This document shows positions 13,986 through 23,061 of a DNA stretch of 37,203 nt, in pieces. The translations under genes were made by a program, and so were the position numbers. Under the pieces are notes generated by a model. The model worked only from the letters and a program-made list of their open reading frames with translations. It searched no databases and was not told where the DNA came from. This stretch comes from Microcystis aeruginosa Ma_SC_T_19800800_S464 (GTDB taxonomy: Bacteria > Cyanobacteriota > Cyanobacteriia > Cyanobacteriales > Microcystaceae), in NCBI GenBank assembly GCA_007095785.1, contig SFBL01000065.1, positions 1 through 37,203 on the forward strand, in the 5' to 3' direction. The first letter of the stretch is position 1. Each line of letters opens with the position of its first letter.

Positions 13986-15029
13986 ATGCAGTCATCCCAG
14001 TCTTGTTTATCCCTACTCGTGGCAACTGTCCTGACGGGAGGAATGCTGGTATCTTGCACCCCATCCCCCACCAATAGCGGCAATGACAGCCAAAAACCCG
14101 TGACTGTGACACTTGTTTCCTATGCTGTCACCCAAAGTGCCTACGAAAAAATCATTCCCAAATTTGTCGAGGAATGGCAACAAAAAACGGGGCAAAAGGT
14201 AACTTTTGAACAGAGTTATGGTGGTTCCGGTTCCCAAACTCGTGCCGTTATCGATGGTTTAGAAGCAGATGTGGTAGCGTTGGCTTTAGCTTTGGATACC
14301 AAGAAAATTGAGCAAGCGGGATTAATTCAACCCGGTTGGGAAAAAGAAGCACCGAATGACTCTATTGTTCATAAGTCTGTGGTGGCTTTTGTTCCTCGTG
14401 ATGCCAATATTAAAATTAATAAATGGTCAGATTTAGCCAAGGATAATATTAAAGTTATTACCGCGAATCCCAAAACTTCTGGCGGAGCGCGCTGGAATTT
14501 TCTCGCTCTTTGGGGTTCGGTGACGCAAGCGGGAGGCAGTGAACAAGAGGCGGAAACTTTTGTCGAAAAAGTGTTTAAAAATGCGCCAGTTTTACCTAGA
14601 GATGCTCGCGAATCTAGTGATGTATTTTTTAAACAGGGCCAGGGAAATGTGCTAATTAATTACGAAAATGAGATGATTCTCGCTAATCAAAAAGGTGAGA
14701 AGTTAGCTTATACTGTTCCCACTGATTATAATATTTCTATTGATAATCCCGTGACGGTTGTTGATGCTAATGTGGATAAAAAAGGTACGAGAAAAGTGGC
14801 CGAAGCTTTTGTGCAGTTTTTATTTACCCCAGAGGCACAAAGAGAATTTGCTCAGGTGGGTTTTCGTCCCGTTGAACCGACGATAGTTCAAGAGTTTGAG
14901 AGTAAATTTCCTCAGATAAAAAATCTCTTTACTGTGCAGGATTTAGGCGGTTGGGATCAGGTACAAAAACAATTCTTTGATGATGGAGGCTTGTTCGATA
15001 AAATTTTGACTAAAGCCGGTAAATCTTAA
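13986..15029 (+). CDS. sbpA: Sulfate-binding lipoprotein of ABC transporter
   Basis: A 347-residue periplasmic substrate-binding protein that delivers sulfate (or thiosulfate) to CysT/CysW/CysA. It has an N-terminal signal with lipobox ending L-V-S-C24, so it should be membrane-anchored. The sulfate-binding family signatures are clear: YGGSGSQTRAVIDG, NPKTSGGARWNFLALWG, and ENEMILA near the hinge. The AGGAG at 13972-13976 supports this ATG. It is first in a five-gene operon and divergent from the CysR-like regulator, so expression probably rises in sulfur starvation. Confidence 0.95.
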   Translation: MQSSQSCLSLLVATVLTGGMLVSCTPSPTNSGNDSQKPVTVTLVSYAVTQSAYEKIIPKFVEEWQQKTGQKVTFEQSYGGSGSQTRAVIDGLEADVVALALALDTKKIEQAGLIQPGWEKEAPNDSIVHKSVVAFVPRDANIKINKWSDLAKDNIKVITANPKTSGGARWNFLALWGSVTQAGGSEQEAETFVEKVFKNAPVLPRDARESSDVFFKQGQGNVLINYENEMILANQKGEKLAYTVPTDYNISIDNPVTVVDANVDKKGTRKVAEAFVQFLFTPEAQREFAQVGFRPVEPTIVQEFESKFPQIKNLFTVQDLGGWDQVQKQFFDDGGLFDKILTKAGKS

Positions 15030-15040
15030 GGAGAAAAACC

Positions 15041-15382
15041 ATGGATAATCAACCTCAATGGCAAACTATTAATCATCCCCAAAGTGACTTACATCTCGAT
15101 CAATCTGGACTCGATCGCCCCACTTCCCGAAGAATAAAAATTCGGATTCCTAAACAATATGTTAACGAGCCAATTATAGCACGTTTAGGGTCTTTTTCTG
15201 GTCTAAAAGTGAATATATTTTCCGCTTTGTTAGCTGCCAATAATAATCAAGATGGCTGGTTCGATCTACAACTACAAGGCAACTCCCAAGCGATAGAAAA
15301 TGCCCTTTCCTATCTGGCAGATTTAGATGTAGAAGTTTGGTATGATTCAGCACAAGTTCTTGAAGAAGCGGACAATTGGTAA
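15041..15382 (+). CDS. NIL-domain protein in the sulfate operon
   Basis: A 113-residue protein whose residues about 28-105 match the NIL domain (ferredoxin-like fold): RRIKIRIPKQYVNEPIIARL, then VNIFSALL, GWFDLQLQG and a final EVWYD. NIL domains occur at the C-terminus of methionine importers (MetN), where they bind substrate and inhibit transport, and in some ferredoxin-linked proteins. Here the domain stands alone, 11 bp after sbpA and 19 bp before cysT, with a GGAG ribosome site. A role as a small regulatory subunit that senses a sulfur compound and controls the sulfate permease is plausible but inferred. The N-terminal 27 residues look disordered. Confidence 0.8.
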   Translation: MDNQPQWQTINHPQSDLHLDQSGLDRPTSRRIKIRIPKQYVNEPIIARLGSFSGLKVNIFSALLAANNNQDGWFDLQLQGNSQAIENALSYLADLDVEVWYDSAQVLEEADNW

Positions 15383-15401
15383 TCTCTAGCAATAATGAAC
15401 A

Positions 15402-16244
15402 ATGGCTAACCCACAATTATCTTTATCTCCCAGTCAACCCCACAAAAAAGTTTCTATTCCTTGGGTAATTACCATTAGTTATCTAGTGGTTTTGTTGGTT
15501 TTACCAGCAGCGGCACTATTTGCTAAATCCCTAACTCTTGGTTTTGCCGAATTTTGGCGTGTTGCCACTTTGCCGATTTCTTTATCCGCTTACCAAGTCA
15601 CTTTTTTTACTTCCTTAATCGCCGGATTAATTGACGGAGTTTTTGGCACTATTATCGCTTGGGTATTAGTGCGTTATCGATTCCCAGGTAAAAAAATTGT
15701 CGATGCTTGTGTGGATTTGCCCTTTGCTTTACCCACTTCTGTTGCTGGTTTAGTCCTCGCCACAGTTTACAGTGATAACGGTTGGCTCGGTCAATTTTTT
15801 GCCCCTTTTGGCATTAAGATATCTTTTACCATTTTAGGGGTTTTTGTGGCGATGTTATTTATCGCTTTACCCTTCATTGTCCGCACCCTACAGCCGGTTT
15901 TACAGGAAATGGAAAAAGAAGTAGAAGAGGCAGCTTTATCCCTCGGTGCTTCCTCTTGGCAAATCTTTTGGCGAGTGATTTTTCCCACAATACTACCGGC
16001 TATTTTAACAGGAGTTGCCCTCGGTTTTGCCAGAGCGATCGGTGAATATGGTTCTGTAGTTATTATCTCCTCTAATATCCCCTTTAAGGATTTAATTGCC
16101 CCAGTTTTAATCTTCCAAAGACTAGAGGAATATGATTACACAGGGGCGACAGTAATCGGCATGGTTTTATTACTGGTTTCTTTGTTGATGTTAGTAGTAA
16201 TTAATTTCCTGCAACAATGGGGGCAAAAATACAGAGTTAAGTAA
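15402..16244 (+). CDS. cysT: Sulfate ABC transporter permease CysT (CysU)
   Basis: A 280-residue inner-membrane permease with about six transmembrane helices. The EAA loop that contacts the ATPase is seen as EEAALSLGASSWQIFWRVIF, followed by the conserved G-x-A-R-A-I-G-E-Y-G-S motif of the molybdate/sulfate permease group (FARAIGEYGSVVII). It pairs with CysW. The start ATG at 15402 is in-frame with the MANPQLSL N-terminus; an ATG at 15395 is out of frame. Confidence 0.95.
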   Translation: MANPQLSLSPSQPHKKVSIPWVITISYLVVLLVLPAAALFAKSLTLGFAEFWRVATLPISLSAYQVTFFTSLIAGLIDGVFGTIIAWVLVRYRFPGKKIVDACVDLPFALPTSVAGLVLATVYSDNGWLGQFFAPFGIKISFTILGVFVAMLFIALPFIVRTLQPVLQEMEKEVEEAALSLGASSWQIFWRVIFPTILPAILTGVALGFARAIGEYGSVVIISSNIPFKDLIAPVLIFQRLEEYDYTGATVIGMVLLLVSLLMLVVINFLQQWGQKYRVK

Positions 16245-16285
16245 AGAGTAAAAAACATTAGAGTATAACTGGAGACAGATCAAAA

Positions 16286-17128
16286 ATGCAGAATCCAAAA
16301 GCCTTAACCAAACAGAAAGAATGGGATTACAAACCCCTACTAATTATCATTGCCCTTGTTTATCTGGCACTGTTATTATTTATTCCAGCAGCGGCAGTAT
16401 TTTACTATGCTTTTCGCAATGGATTCCAAGCTTTTTTAGAAGCGGCGGGAACTTCTGACTTTATCGAAGCGGTAAGATTAACAGTAATTATTGCCCTAAT
16501 TACTGTACCCTTAAACACAATTTTTGGACTTTGTGCAGCCTGGGTAATTGCGCGCAATCAATTTCGTGGCAAAACGTTATTAATTAGTTTAATTGACTTA
16601 CCTTTTGCCGTTTCTCCTGTGGTAGCGGGTTTAATGATTGTACTGCTCTATGGGCGCAATGGTTGGTTAGGTTCTTTTCTGGAATTTTTCGATATAAAAA
16701 TACTTTTTGCTTTACCCGGAATGGTATTAGCAACTATATTTGTCACTATGCCTTTTGTCGCTAGAGAAGTTATCCCAGTCTTAGAAGAAATTGGTTTAGA
16801 ACAAGAGGAAGCGGGGCGCACTTTGGGGGCAAATGATTGGCAGATTTTCTGGCGCGTCACTTTACCCAATATTCGTTGGGGATTGATGTACGGAGTGCTG
16901 TTAACTAATGCCCGGGCGATGGGAGAATTTGGGGCGGTTTCTGTGGTTTCTGGCAGTATTTTAGGGAGAACTGCTACCCTGCCAATTTTCGTAGAACAGG
17001 CTTATAAAAATTATCTCACTCCTGCCGCTTTTAGTGCGGCGGCTATTCTAGCTTTACTAGCGGGAGTTACTTTAATCATCAAAGAAATTCTCGAACGTAA
17101 AACCGCCCACAAAATTCACACTACCTAA
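16286..17128 (+). CDS. cysW: Sulfate ABC transporter permease CysW
   Basis: A 280-residue membrane permease, partner of CysT in the sulfate channel. Six hydrophobic helices, the EAA loop EEAGRTLGANDWQIFWRVTL, and the family motif ARAMGEFGAVSVVSG are present. The ribosome site GGAGA precedes the ATG. The gene follows cysT by 41 bp. Downstream, the gap to cysA is longer than in the rest of the operon because of a small inserted element at 17153-17197. Confidence 0.95.
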   Translation: MQNPKALTKQKEWDYKPLLIIIALVYLALLLFIPAAAVFYYAFRNGFQAFLEAAGTSDFIEAVRLTVIIALITVPLNTIFGLCAAWVIARNQFRGKTLLISLIDLPFAVSPVVAGLMIVLLYGRNGWLGSFLEFFDIKILFALPGMVLATIFVTMPFVAREVIPVLEEIGLEQEEAGRTLGANDWQIFWRVTLPNIRWGLMYGVLLTNARAMGEFGAVSVVSGSILGRTATLPIFVEQAYKNYLTPAAFSAAAILALLAGVTLIIKEILERKTAHKIHTT

Positions 17129-17136
17129 CTACAATT

Positions 17137-17213
17137 AACCTAAAAATATGAGCGGGCGTTGGGTTTCATGCTTCAACCCAACCTACGTTCTACAAAAAAC
17201 CTAAAAATATGAG
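17137..17213. repeat. Palindromic mini-element flanked by a 16-bp direct repeat
   Basis: AACCTAAAAATATGAG occurs at 17137-17152 and again at 17198-17213, enclosing a 45-bp palindromic unit (GTTGGGTTT...CAACCCAAC core, 17159-17183). The second copy holds the cysA start codon, the first a decoy ATG at 17148. This structure is what an insertion with target duplication, or a template-slippage event, would leave. The core is of the GTTGGGTTTC...CAACCCAAC type that is common between cyanobacterial genes. Confidence 0.8.
17148..17204 (+). CDS. 18-codon upstream ORF created by the insertion
   Basis: The duplicated ATG at 17148 opens an 18-codon frame ([18 protein letters not shown]) that ends with TAA at 17202-17204, four bases before the real cysA ATG. 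It is probably a by-product of the insertion. If translated it would feed ribosomes to the cysA start. No family resemblance was seen. Confidence 0.25.
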   Translation: MSGRWVSCFNPTYVLQKT

Positions 17214-18249
17214 TATTACCATCCACCAAGTTTCTAAACGTTTCGGCAATTTCCAAGCTTTAGATAATATAAGTTTAACCATTCCTGAAGGTAAATTAGT
17301 CGCCCTCCTCGGACCATCGGGATCGGGAAAATCCACCTTATTACGTTCAATTGCGGGATTAGAAAGTCCCGACAGTGGCGCAATTATCATTAACGGACAA
17401 GATACCACCCATCTGGATCCTAGACGGAGAAATATCGGCTTTGTTTTTCAACATTATGCCCTATTTAAACATTTAAATGTCCGTCAAAATATTGCTTTTG
17501 GTCTAGAAATTCGCCAGCAAAAATCGCCAGTAATTAAGAAAAAAGTTGAGGAATTATTAGAATTAATTCAATTACAAGGATTAGGCGATCGCTATCCCGC
17601 CCAATTATCGGGAGGACAACGGCAGCGAGTAGCTTTAGCCCGCGCTTTAGCCATTCAACCGAATGTATTATTATTAGATGAACCCTTTGGAGCTTTAGAT
17701 GCAAAAGTCAGAAAAGAATTAAGGGTATGGCTGAGAAATTTACATAAAGAAGTTCACGTTACCAGTGTTTTTGTTACCCACGATCAAGAGGAAGCAATGG
17801 AAGTAGCCGATACGATTGTCGTGATGAATCATGGTAAAATTGAACAGGTGGGTTCTCCCGCCGAAATTTACGATCATCCGGCCACACCTTTTGTGATGCA
17901 GTTTATTGGGGAAGTGAATATCTTACCCAGTTTAGCAGGATTAGGAAATGGACATCATCCGGGGGATAATTCCACCGTTTTTATCCGTCCCCACGACCTG
18001 GAAATTATGCCCAATCAAGATGGTTTGAATAGTTGGGCAGTGGTAAAAAGAGTTATTCATTTAGGCTGGGAAATACAAGTAGAATTAATGTTAGCCGATG
18101 GGGAAATGGTGGTGGCTTATCTCAATCGTGAGGAGTACAAGCAATTACAGTTACAACCAGAACAAACGGTACATTTAAAACCGAGAAAAGCGACCTTACT
18201 CACTGATTTTGATAATAAAAGTGAGAAAGTTATCGATTACTCAATTTAA
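17209..18249 (+). CDS. cysA: Sulfate ABC transporter ATP-binding protein
   Basis: A 346-residue ATPase that powers CysT/CysW sulfate import. Walker A GPSGSGKS is at 35-42, Q-loop FVFQHYALF, the ABC signature [15 protein letters not shown], Walker [13 protein letters not shown], and the switch histidine in [11 protein letters not shown]-terminal TOBE-like regulatory domain follows (about 240-346; FIRPHDLEI). It is the last gene of the operon, behind the palindromic insertion that duplicated its start region. Confidence 0.96.
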   Translation: MSITIHQVSKRFGNFQALDNISLTIPEGKLVALLGPSGSGKSTLLRSIAGLESPDSGAIIINGQDTTHLDPRRRNIGFVFQHYALFKHLNVRQNIAFGLEIRQQKSPVIKKKVEELLELIQLQGLGDRYPAQLSGGQRQRVALARALAIQPNVLLLDEPFGALDAKVRKELRVWLRNLHKEVHVTSVFVTHDQEEAMEVADTIVVMNHGKIEQVGSPAEIYDHPATPFVMQFIGEVNILPSLAGLGNGHHPGDNSTVFIRPHDLEIMPNQDGLNSWAVVKRVIHLGWEIQVELMLADGEMVVAYLNREEYKQLQLQPEQTVHLKPRKATLLTDFDNKSEKVIDYSI

Positions 18250-18279
18250 AAAGTCTCGGTTTATTAAAGAGTTTTTCAT

Positions 18280-18309
18280 AAAGATCAAATATAACCTAAT
18301 TTGGTCTTT
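18280..18309 (+). terminator. Hairpin after cysA
   Basis: AAAGATCAAAT (18280-18290) pairs with ATTTGGTCTTT (18299-18309), 11 pairs including one G-U, 31 bp past the cysA stop. It ends the sulfate operon on the plus strand. The U-tract is short. Confidence 0.55.
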
Positions 18310-18500
18310 AAGCGCTTTTATTAGTTTCGGTAAGAAAATTATAAGCAGCTAGACGCAATTAATTACACATATCTAACCACCCCTCCCATGAGTGCCTTTT
18401 ACCTCAGATACTTTCTCAGCTAATATCTTTATCAGACAATTGGGGGAAAATTCTTATCTCTATGACTTTCTGACCATTCCTCAAAAGCTTTTTATCCATG

Positions 18501-18593
18501 ATTTAGCTATTTACCAGAAACCCGCTTTCTGTTCTCACAGGTTTTTTCGGAGAAAGCGGGTTTCTTAACAAAAAAATTTAGCTATTTACCAGA
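18501..18593. repeat. Palindromic mini-element flanked by an 18-bp direct repeat
   Basis: ATTTAGCTATTTACCAGA occurs at 18501-18518 and 18576-18593. Between them AGAAACCCGCTTTCT (18516-18530) and AGAAAGCGGGTTTCT (18551-18565) form a perfect 15-bp inverted repeat. The arrangement parallels the 17137-17213 element but with another palindrome, related to the one at 2909-2954. Confidence 0.8.
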
Positions 18594-18594
18594 C

Positions 18595-18660
18595 AATTTT
18601 TTTCAAGGCAGCGCAGATGGCAGCATCTTGGTAGTAACGTCGTCCTCCTTCTCCCCCCTT
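18595..18660 (-). pseudogene. Possible short remnant of a type I restriction HsdR gene
   Basis: On the minus strand a frame reads GGEGGRRYYQDAAICAALKK, then IVW and a stop. R-Y-Y-Q-x-x-A-I-x-A-A-L is the pattern at the start of the DEAD/DEAH helicase domain of HsdR subunits. Only about 20 codons match and neither side continues, so it is at best a degraded fragment. The rest of 18310-18766 contains the palindromic element and GATAACTGATAAC-type repeats but no other gene. Confidence 0.3.
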
Positions 18661-18766
18661 ACAAGGAGTCAGCAGGGGACGGGAGACCTCCTTCGGCTTT
18701 TTTCGCTAAAGTGTTCCAATCAAAATTCGGTGTTGATATTGACTGATAACTGATAACTCAGATTAA

Positions 18767-21319
18767 CTAACTATTTTTCGCCTCTAATTTGGTTAAACGA
18801 CTTTTAAGTTCCTGATTTTCCTGTTTCATTTTTTCTAATTCCTCGCGAATTTCCTGAATTGCTTTCTCGGAACCTAATTTTTTCTGGACTTTTTGTACTG
18901 CTTCCTCCGCTACACGACGGACGCGACCATCGGGAGTTCGATCGCTCAAAGCTTGTAAAATGGCGATAGCTTTGGGATTTTCTATCTGTCCTAAAGCGTT
19001 ACACAGTGCCACCTGCGTCAAGAAAAAAGTTTCCTTGGCAATAGTTTCTAAACGTTCCAAAATTACGGTTAATTTATCCGTGGTTTGTCCCGAAGAAATC
19101 GCTCCCAGGGCGCGGATAGCTCCTAATCTCAGGGGTTGAGGCGTGCCTAAAGCCGTGTAGGTCAAAATTGACTCCAAAGCCGCCGGCGAGGTTTTTAACT
19201 GGCTTAAACCCCCAATTGCGCCCGCTCTTACTACCTCATTCCACCCCTTTCTTAACTGTAAAATATGATTGAGCAGGTCAATAATTTCCCCTTCTTTATT
19301 TTGCAATTGTCCCACGGCCATGGAGCCTAATCCTCGCGCCGCGGCCGCTTCCACATAATAACTAGCGTCTCCGGCTTCTAGTAGGGATTTAAGCGCGTTA
19401 TAACTATCTAAGGTTTTAATTTCACTTAATCCCTCGACCACTGCCCGACGTACTTGTGCTTTTTCATCGTTTAAACCTTTAATTAAAGCAGTAACTGCCT
19501 GATCTAAACCAAGAGTTGCTAACTGTTTGGCCACCTCCACACGCACACCCCAAAAAGGCTCATTTTCTAGGGATGTCCCTAAAGCTTTGATCGCTTCTAA
19601 ACCGCCTTTTTTAGCAATGGCCGTCGCTGCATAGATACGGGAAATCGGATCGGGATCCTGTTGTAATTGCGCTTTTAATTCGGCTATGGGATACTCAAGA
19701 GTGACGGTTTTAAGGAAATTATTACCCCGATCGAACTTGACAAAATCTGGTTTTTGCGCTAGGGGAAAATAGAAACTTTGTTCTTTTTGGTGAATCCGGA
19801 GATTGTAGGTAAGATCCTCAGAGTTGAGATAGGCAAAAGCGACGGGAATTTTCAAGTCGAATAGTTCCTTTTCATCCTGAGTTTGGGTGACAGTTAATTG
19901 GGCTAAATTATTCTGATTATCCCAACTGTAGGCCACCTGATAATCGGGATGACCACCGCGATAAACGTACTGATCAAAGAGGAATAATAAATTGTACCCG
20001 GTCGCTTTTTCGATCGCCCGCAATAAGTCCACAGTTTCTACGGTTTTATGGGCATTATCCCGCACAAAAGTATGAATCGCTTTTCCGAATAAATCTTCCC
20101 CTAAAATAGAGCGGATCATGTGATAAACACAAGCAGCTTTTTCGTAGAGATGACAATCATAAAGTTCGATCGCTTCTCGATAAACATGAGTAACAATCGG
20201 ACGACGATAGCGGGAAGTATCTTCTTCTAAATAACTTCTTGCTTCCCCTAATAAATAATAACTAGCAGCAGCTTTTCCGTATTCCGATTCTGTCCATAAA
20301 ACCTCAGAATAGGAAGCCATTCCCTCTTTAATCCAAGCGTGAGACCAGTGTTTAATCACGACTAAATCACCGAACCATTGATGAGCTAATTCATGGGCAA
20401 CTAAGCTTTCTGTCCAAGTATAATCGATGCTGGCTCTTTGATCAATTAAACAGCGATCGGTTAAAATTGTGGTGGAAGTATTTTCCATCCCACCAAAAAT
20501 AAAATCATCTACGCAAACTTGCGCGTATTTAGGATAGGGATAGGGATAACCAAACTTTTGGCTAAAAAACTCGATCATGCGGGGAGTTTTACCCATACTT
20601 CTTTGTCCCTCTTCTTCCCGTCCTTTTTCCACATAATAAGTGACAGGAACACCATTCCATGAGTCGCATAATTCGGCAAAATCTCCCACCGCAAGAGTCA
20701 TTAAATAGGTAGGATGAATTTGCTTTTGTGACCAGTGATAAATTCGGTCTTCACCAACGGTTTCCACCGAGATTAATTCCCCGTTAGAAATAGCCATATA
20801 GGGTTGGGGAATTTTAACCCGAATTTCGGAAGTGACTAATTGGCCAGGATAATCAAAACAGGGAAACCAAAAGCGAGAATCTTCCTCTTCTCCCTGGGTC
20901 CAAACTTGAATCGGTTTATCGGGATAGTATTCGTCGGGTCTGATAAAATATAATCCCCGTTGTGGTTGCTTAACCTGATAGTTAATCGTCAGGATAATCG
21001 GTTTATCGGTGGTGGGTTGTAGCAGATGAATGGTCAGAAGAGAACGATCATAGTCAAAGGGTTGACTGATACCTTCAATGAACACAGAATTAATATTTAG
21101 ATCCACCGCATCCAGGATTAAACTGCTAATTCCCTGACGAATGGGAGTGAGATTAATCTGACAGCTACCCTGAAAACTTTGTTGGGGAATATCAATAATT
21201 AAATCGAGAAAAATATGATTAACTTGTCCGGGTCGATCGGGGTTATAATGGGGTTTAGCCCCCGGTAATTCAAAGGGTTGACGCTGATTATTTTCCGTGT
21301 CGATGGTGAGATGAGACAT
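18767..21319 (-). CDS. M1-family aminopeptidase with C-terminal HEAT repeats
   Basis: An 850-residue zinc metallopeptidase that removes N-terminal residues from peptides. The exopeptidase motif GGMEN is at 276-280 and the zinc site HELAH at 309-313 with the third ligand Glu332 in WIKEGMASY. The beta-sandwich N-terminal domain is complete. From about 560 to 815 the chain is made of HEAT-like repeats (ALGTSLENEPFWGVRVEVAK, and several units of A-V-x-G-L-S), replacing the usual M1 C-terminal domain, and it ends with a coiled coil (815-850, Glu/Lys-rich). HEAT-repeat tails of this kind also occur in other bacterial M1 peptidases. It is divergently placed to the DUF4079 gene. Zinc dependence links it loosely to the metal theme. 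Confidence 0.9.
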   Translation of the reverse strand: MSHLTIDTENNQRQPFELPGAKPHYNPDRPGQVNHIFLDLIIDIPQQSFQGSCQINLTPIRQGISSLILDAVDLNINSVFIEGISQPFDYDRSLLTIHLLQPTTDKPIILTINYQVKQPQRGLYFIRPDEYYPDKPIQVWTQGEEEDSRFWFPCFDYPGQLVTSEIRVKIPQPYMAISNGELISVETVGEDRIYHWSQKQIHPTYLMTLAVGDFAELCDSWNGVPVTYYVEKGREEEGQRSMGKTPRMIEFFSQKFGYPYPYPKYAQVCVDDFIFGGMENTSTTILTDRCLIDQRASIDYTWTESLVAHELAHQWFGDLVVIKHWSHAWIKEGMASYSEVLWTESEYGKAAASYYLLGEARSYLEEDTSRYRRPIVTHVYREAIELYDCHLYEKAACVYHMIRSILGEDLFGKAIHTFVRDNAHKTVETVDLLRAIEKATGYNLLFLFDQYVYRGGHPDYQVAYSWDNQNNLAQLTVTQTQDEKELFDLKIPVAFAYLNSEDLTYNLRIHQKEQSFYFPLAQKPDFVKFDRGNNFLKTVTLEYPIAELKAQLQQDPDPISRIYAATAIAKKGGLEAIKALGTSLENEPFWGVRVEVAKQLATLGLDQAVTALIKGLNDEKAQVRRAVVEGLSEIKTLDSYNALKSLLEAGDASYYVEAAAARGLGSMAVGQLQNKEGEIIDLLNHILQLRKGWNEVVRAGAIGGLSQLKTSPAALESILTYTALGTPQPLRLGAIRALGAISSGQTTDKLTVILERLETIAKETFFLTQVALCNALGQIENPKAIAILQALSDRTPDGRVRRVAEEAVQKVQKKLGSEKAIQEIREELEKMKQENQELKSRLTKLEAKNS

Positions 21320-21405
21320 ATTAGCCCTAACTTGCTGATTTTTGTCCGGTAAACTTAAATTAACACGATCGGTCGTCCCTTTCCCTGCTAATAATAACCC
21401 CCCCT

Positions 21406-21843
21406 ATGAATCTCCCCTCCTTTCTCTGGTTATGGAAAATTGCCGCTTGGTCGATGGGATTTTCCCTCTTTGCCTATTTTTTACTAGCGGTTTCGGGGGT
21501 AAACATGGGTTATCGACGACTTGCGGGCCAATCTCGACCGAAATGGTTAAGACCCTTTCATCTGGTCAGCGGCCTGATCATGGTTGCTTTGGTCTTAATT
21601 CTGCTGGGAATCGGATTAGTGGGAACAATCGGTCATTATGGCAGTTTAGGTCACTCTTCCCACCTGATAGCAGGTTTATCGGTGGTTTTTCTGGTTTTTG
21701 TTTCCGCAATTAGCGGCCTGAACATTACAACTCGTCCACCTCTAGCGCGGTCTCTCCACATCGGCACTAATCTTTTATTGTTTCTGGGTTTTCTTTTTGT
21801 TACCCTAACAGGATGGGATGTAGTCCAAAAATATCTACAATAA
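21406..21843 (+). CDS. DUF4079-like membrane protein
   Basis: A 145-residue protein with four hydrophobic helices (about 10-30, 46-70, 82-104, 118-137) carrying histidines at helix ends: RPFHLVSGLIM, GHYGSLGHSSHLIAG and LHIGTNLLLF. This His spacing resembles small cytochrome-b-like or ferric-reductase-like membrane domains, and the sequence fits the cyanobacterial DUF4079 family. The ATG at 21406 is chosen; an overlapping frame from 21342 is not credible. Function unknown, possibly heme-binding. Confidence 0.75.
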   Translation: MNLPSFLWLWKIAAWSMGFSLFAYFLLAVSGVNMGYRRLAGQSRPKWLRPFHLVSGLIMVALVLILLGIGLVGTIGHYGSLGHSSHLIAGLSVVFLVFVSAISGLNITTRPPLARSLHIGTNLLLFLGFLFVTLTGWDVVQKYLQ

Positions 21844-21945
21844 AAATAGTCAGTGATCGAGTGGAGACTGTTCGATCGAGAAAAACTAGCTATCTCATCC
21901 CGAAAAATCGCTTTTTAGTGACAGAATACTCACCCCCAAATCATT

Positions 21946-23046
21946 ATGCAAACCGTCGAATCACAAGCTATTAACACGATGTCAGTGCCAAAAAAAGGGC
22001 TACCGGTAACAATTATTACTGGGTTTCTTGGTAGTGGTAAGACTACCCTCCTCAATCATATTCTCAGCAATCAACAGGGATTAAAAACCGCTGTTCTTGT
22101 CAATGAATTCGGTGAAATCGGTATCGATAACGAACTGATTATCAGCAGTGATGACAGCATGGTAGAATTAAATAATGGCTGTATTTGCTGCACAATTAAC
22201 GAGGATTTAATTCAAGCAGTTTATAAAGTTCTCGAACGTCCCGAAAAAATCGATTATTTAGTCGTAGAAACCACGGGATTAGCCGATCCTTTACCGGTAG
22301 CTTTAACCTTTTTAGGGACGGAATTACGGGAAATGACCCGTTTAGATTCCATTGTCACTATGGTGGATTGTGCTAATTTTAGTCTCGATTTATTCAACTC
22401 GCAAGCGGCCTTAAGTCAAATCACCTACGGTGATATTATTGTTCTCAATAAAACCGATCTAGTGGATGAAGGGGATGTGGATTCTTTAGAAATAAGAATC
22501 CGGGACATGAAGGAAGGAGCGAGAATTCTTCGTACTAGCAAAAGTCAGGTTCCTTTACCCTTAATTCTCAGCGTCGGACTATTTGAATCGGATAAATATT
22601 TCGACACAGAAGAAGAACACCACGACCATCATCACCACGACCACGATCACGACCATTGCGACCATGATCACGATCATCATCACCACGATCATGATCATGA
22701 TCATCACGACCATTCCAATCATTTAGAGGTGGATGGATTTACTTCTATTTCCTTTGCTAGTGACCAACCTTTTTCGATTCGGAAGTTCCAATATTTCCTC
22801 GATAATCAGTTACCGGAAAGCGTTTTCCGCGCTAAGGGTATTCTCTGGTTTGATGAAAGTCCTAAACGTCATATTTTCCACCTCAGTGGTAAACGTTTTA
22901 CTCTCGAAGATGACGAATGGAAAGGTACTCCGAAAAATCAGCTAGTTCTTATCGGTCAAAATCTCGATCATGAAACCCTAAAAGAACAGATTAACAATTG
23001 TCTCATTTTACCTGCTGTCAATCGCGGTAAAGGATTTGGGAAATAG
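21946..23046 (+). CDS. COG0523 GTPase with long His/Asp-rich metal loop
   Basis: A 366-residue G3E GTPase, paralogue of the one at 3093-4118. It has Walker A GFLGSGKT (26-33), the GCICC motif (Cys79, Cys81, Cys82), ETTGLADP, and NKTD (168-171). Between the GTPase and the CobW C-terminal domain lies a run of about 35 residues (225-259) with about 21 His alternating with Asp, a zinc or nickel store often seen in zinc-linked members. A second Met at residue 12 is a possible alternative start. No Zur-like palindrome is seen in 21844-21945, unlike the thrS2 cluster, so it may be constitutive or regulated otherwise. It converges on a metal-binding lipoprotein gene. It is probably a metallochaperone; the client is unknown. 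Confidence 0.92.
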   Translation: MQTVESQAINTMSVPKKGLPVTIITGFLGSGKTTLLNHILSNQQGLKTAVLVNEFGEIGIDNELIISSDDSMVELNNGCICCTINEDLIQAVYKVLERPEKIDYLVVETTGLADPLPVALTFLGTELREMTRLDSIVTMVDCANFSLDLFNSQAALSQITYGDIIVLNKTDLVDEGDVDSLEIRIRDMKEGARILRTSKSQVPLPLILSVGLFESDKYFDTEEEHHDHHHHDHDHDHCDHDHDHHHHDHDHDHHDHSNHLEVDGFTSISFASDQPFSIRKFQYFLDNQLPESVFRAKGILWFDESPKRHIFHLSGKRFTLEDDEWKGTPKNQLVLIGQNLDHETLKEQINNCLILPAVNRGKGFGK

Positions 23047-23061
23047 ATAACCATCTCTTGC

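Noticed and set aside
13826-14083. Minus-strand frames across the cysR/sbpA divergent region
   Set aside because: They overlap the strongly supported sbpA N-terminus and the promoter gap; shadow frames.
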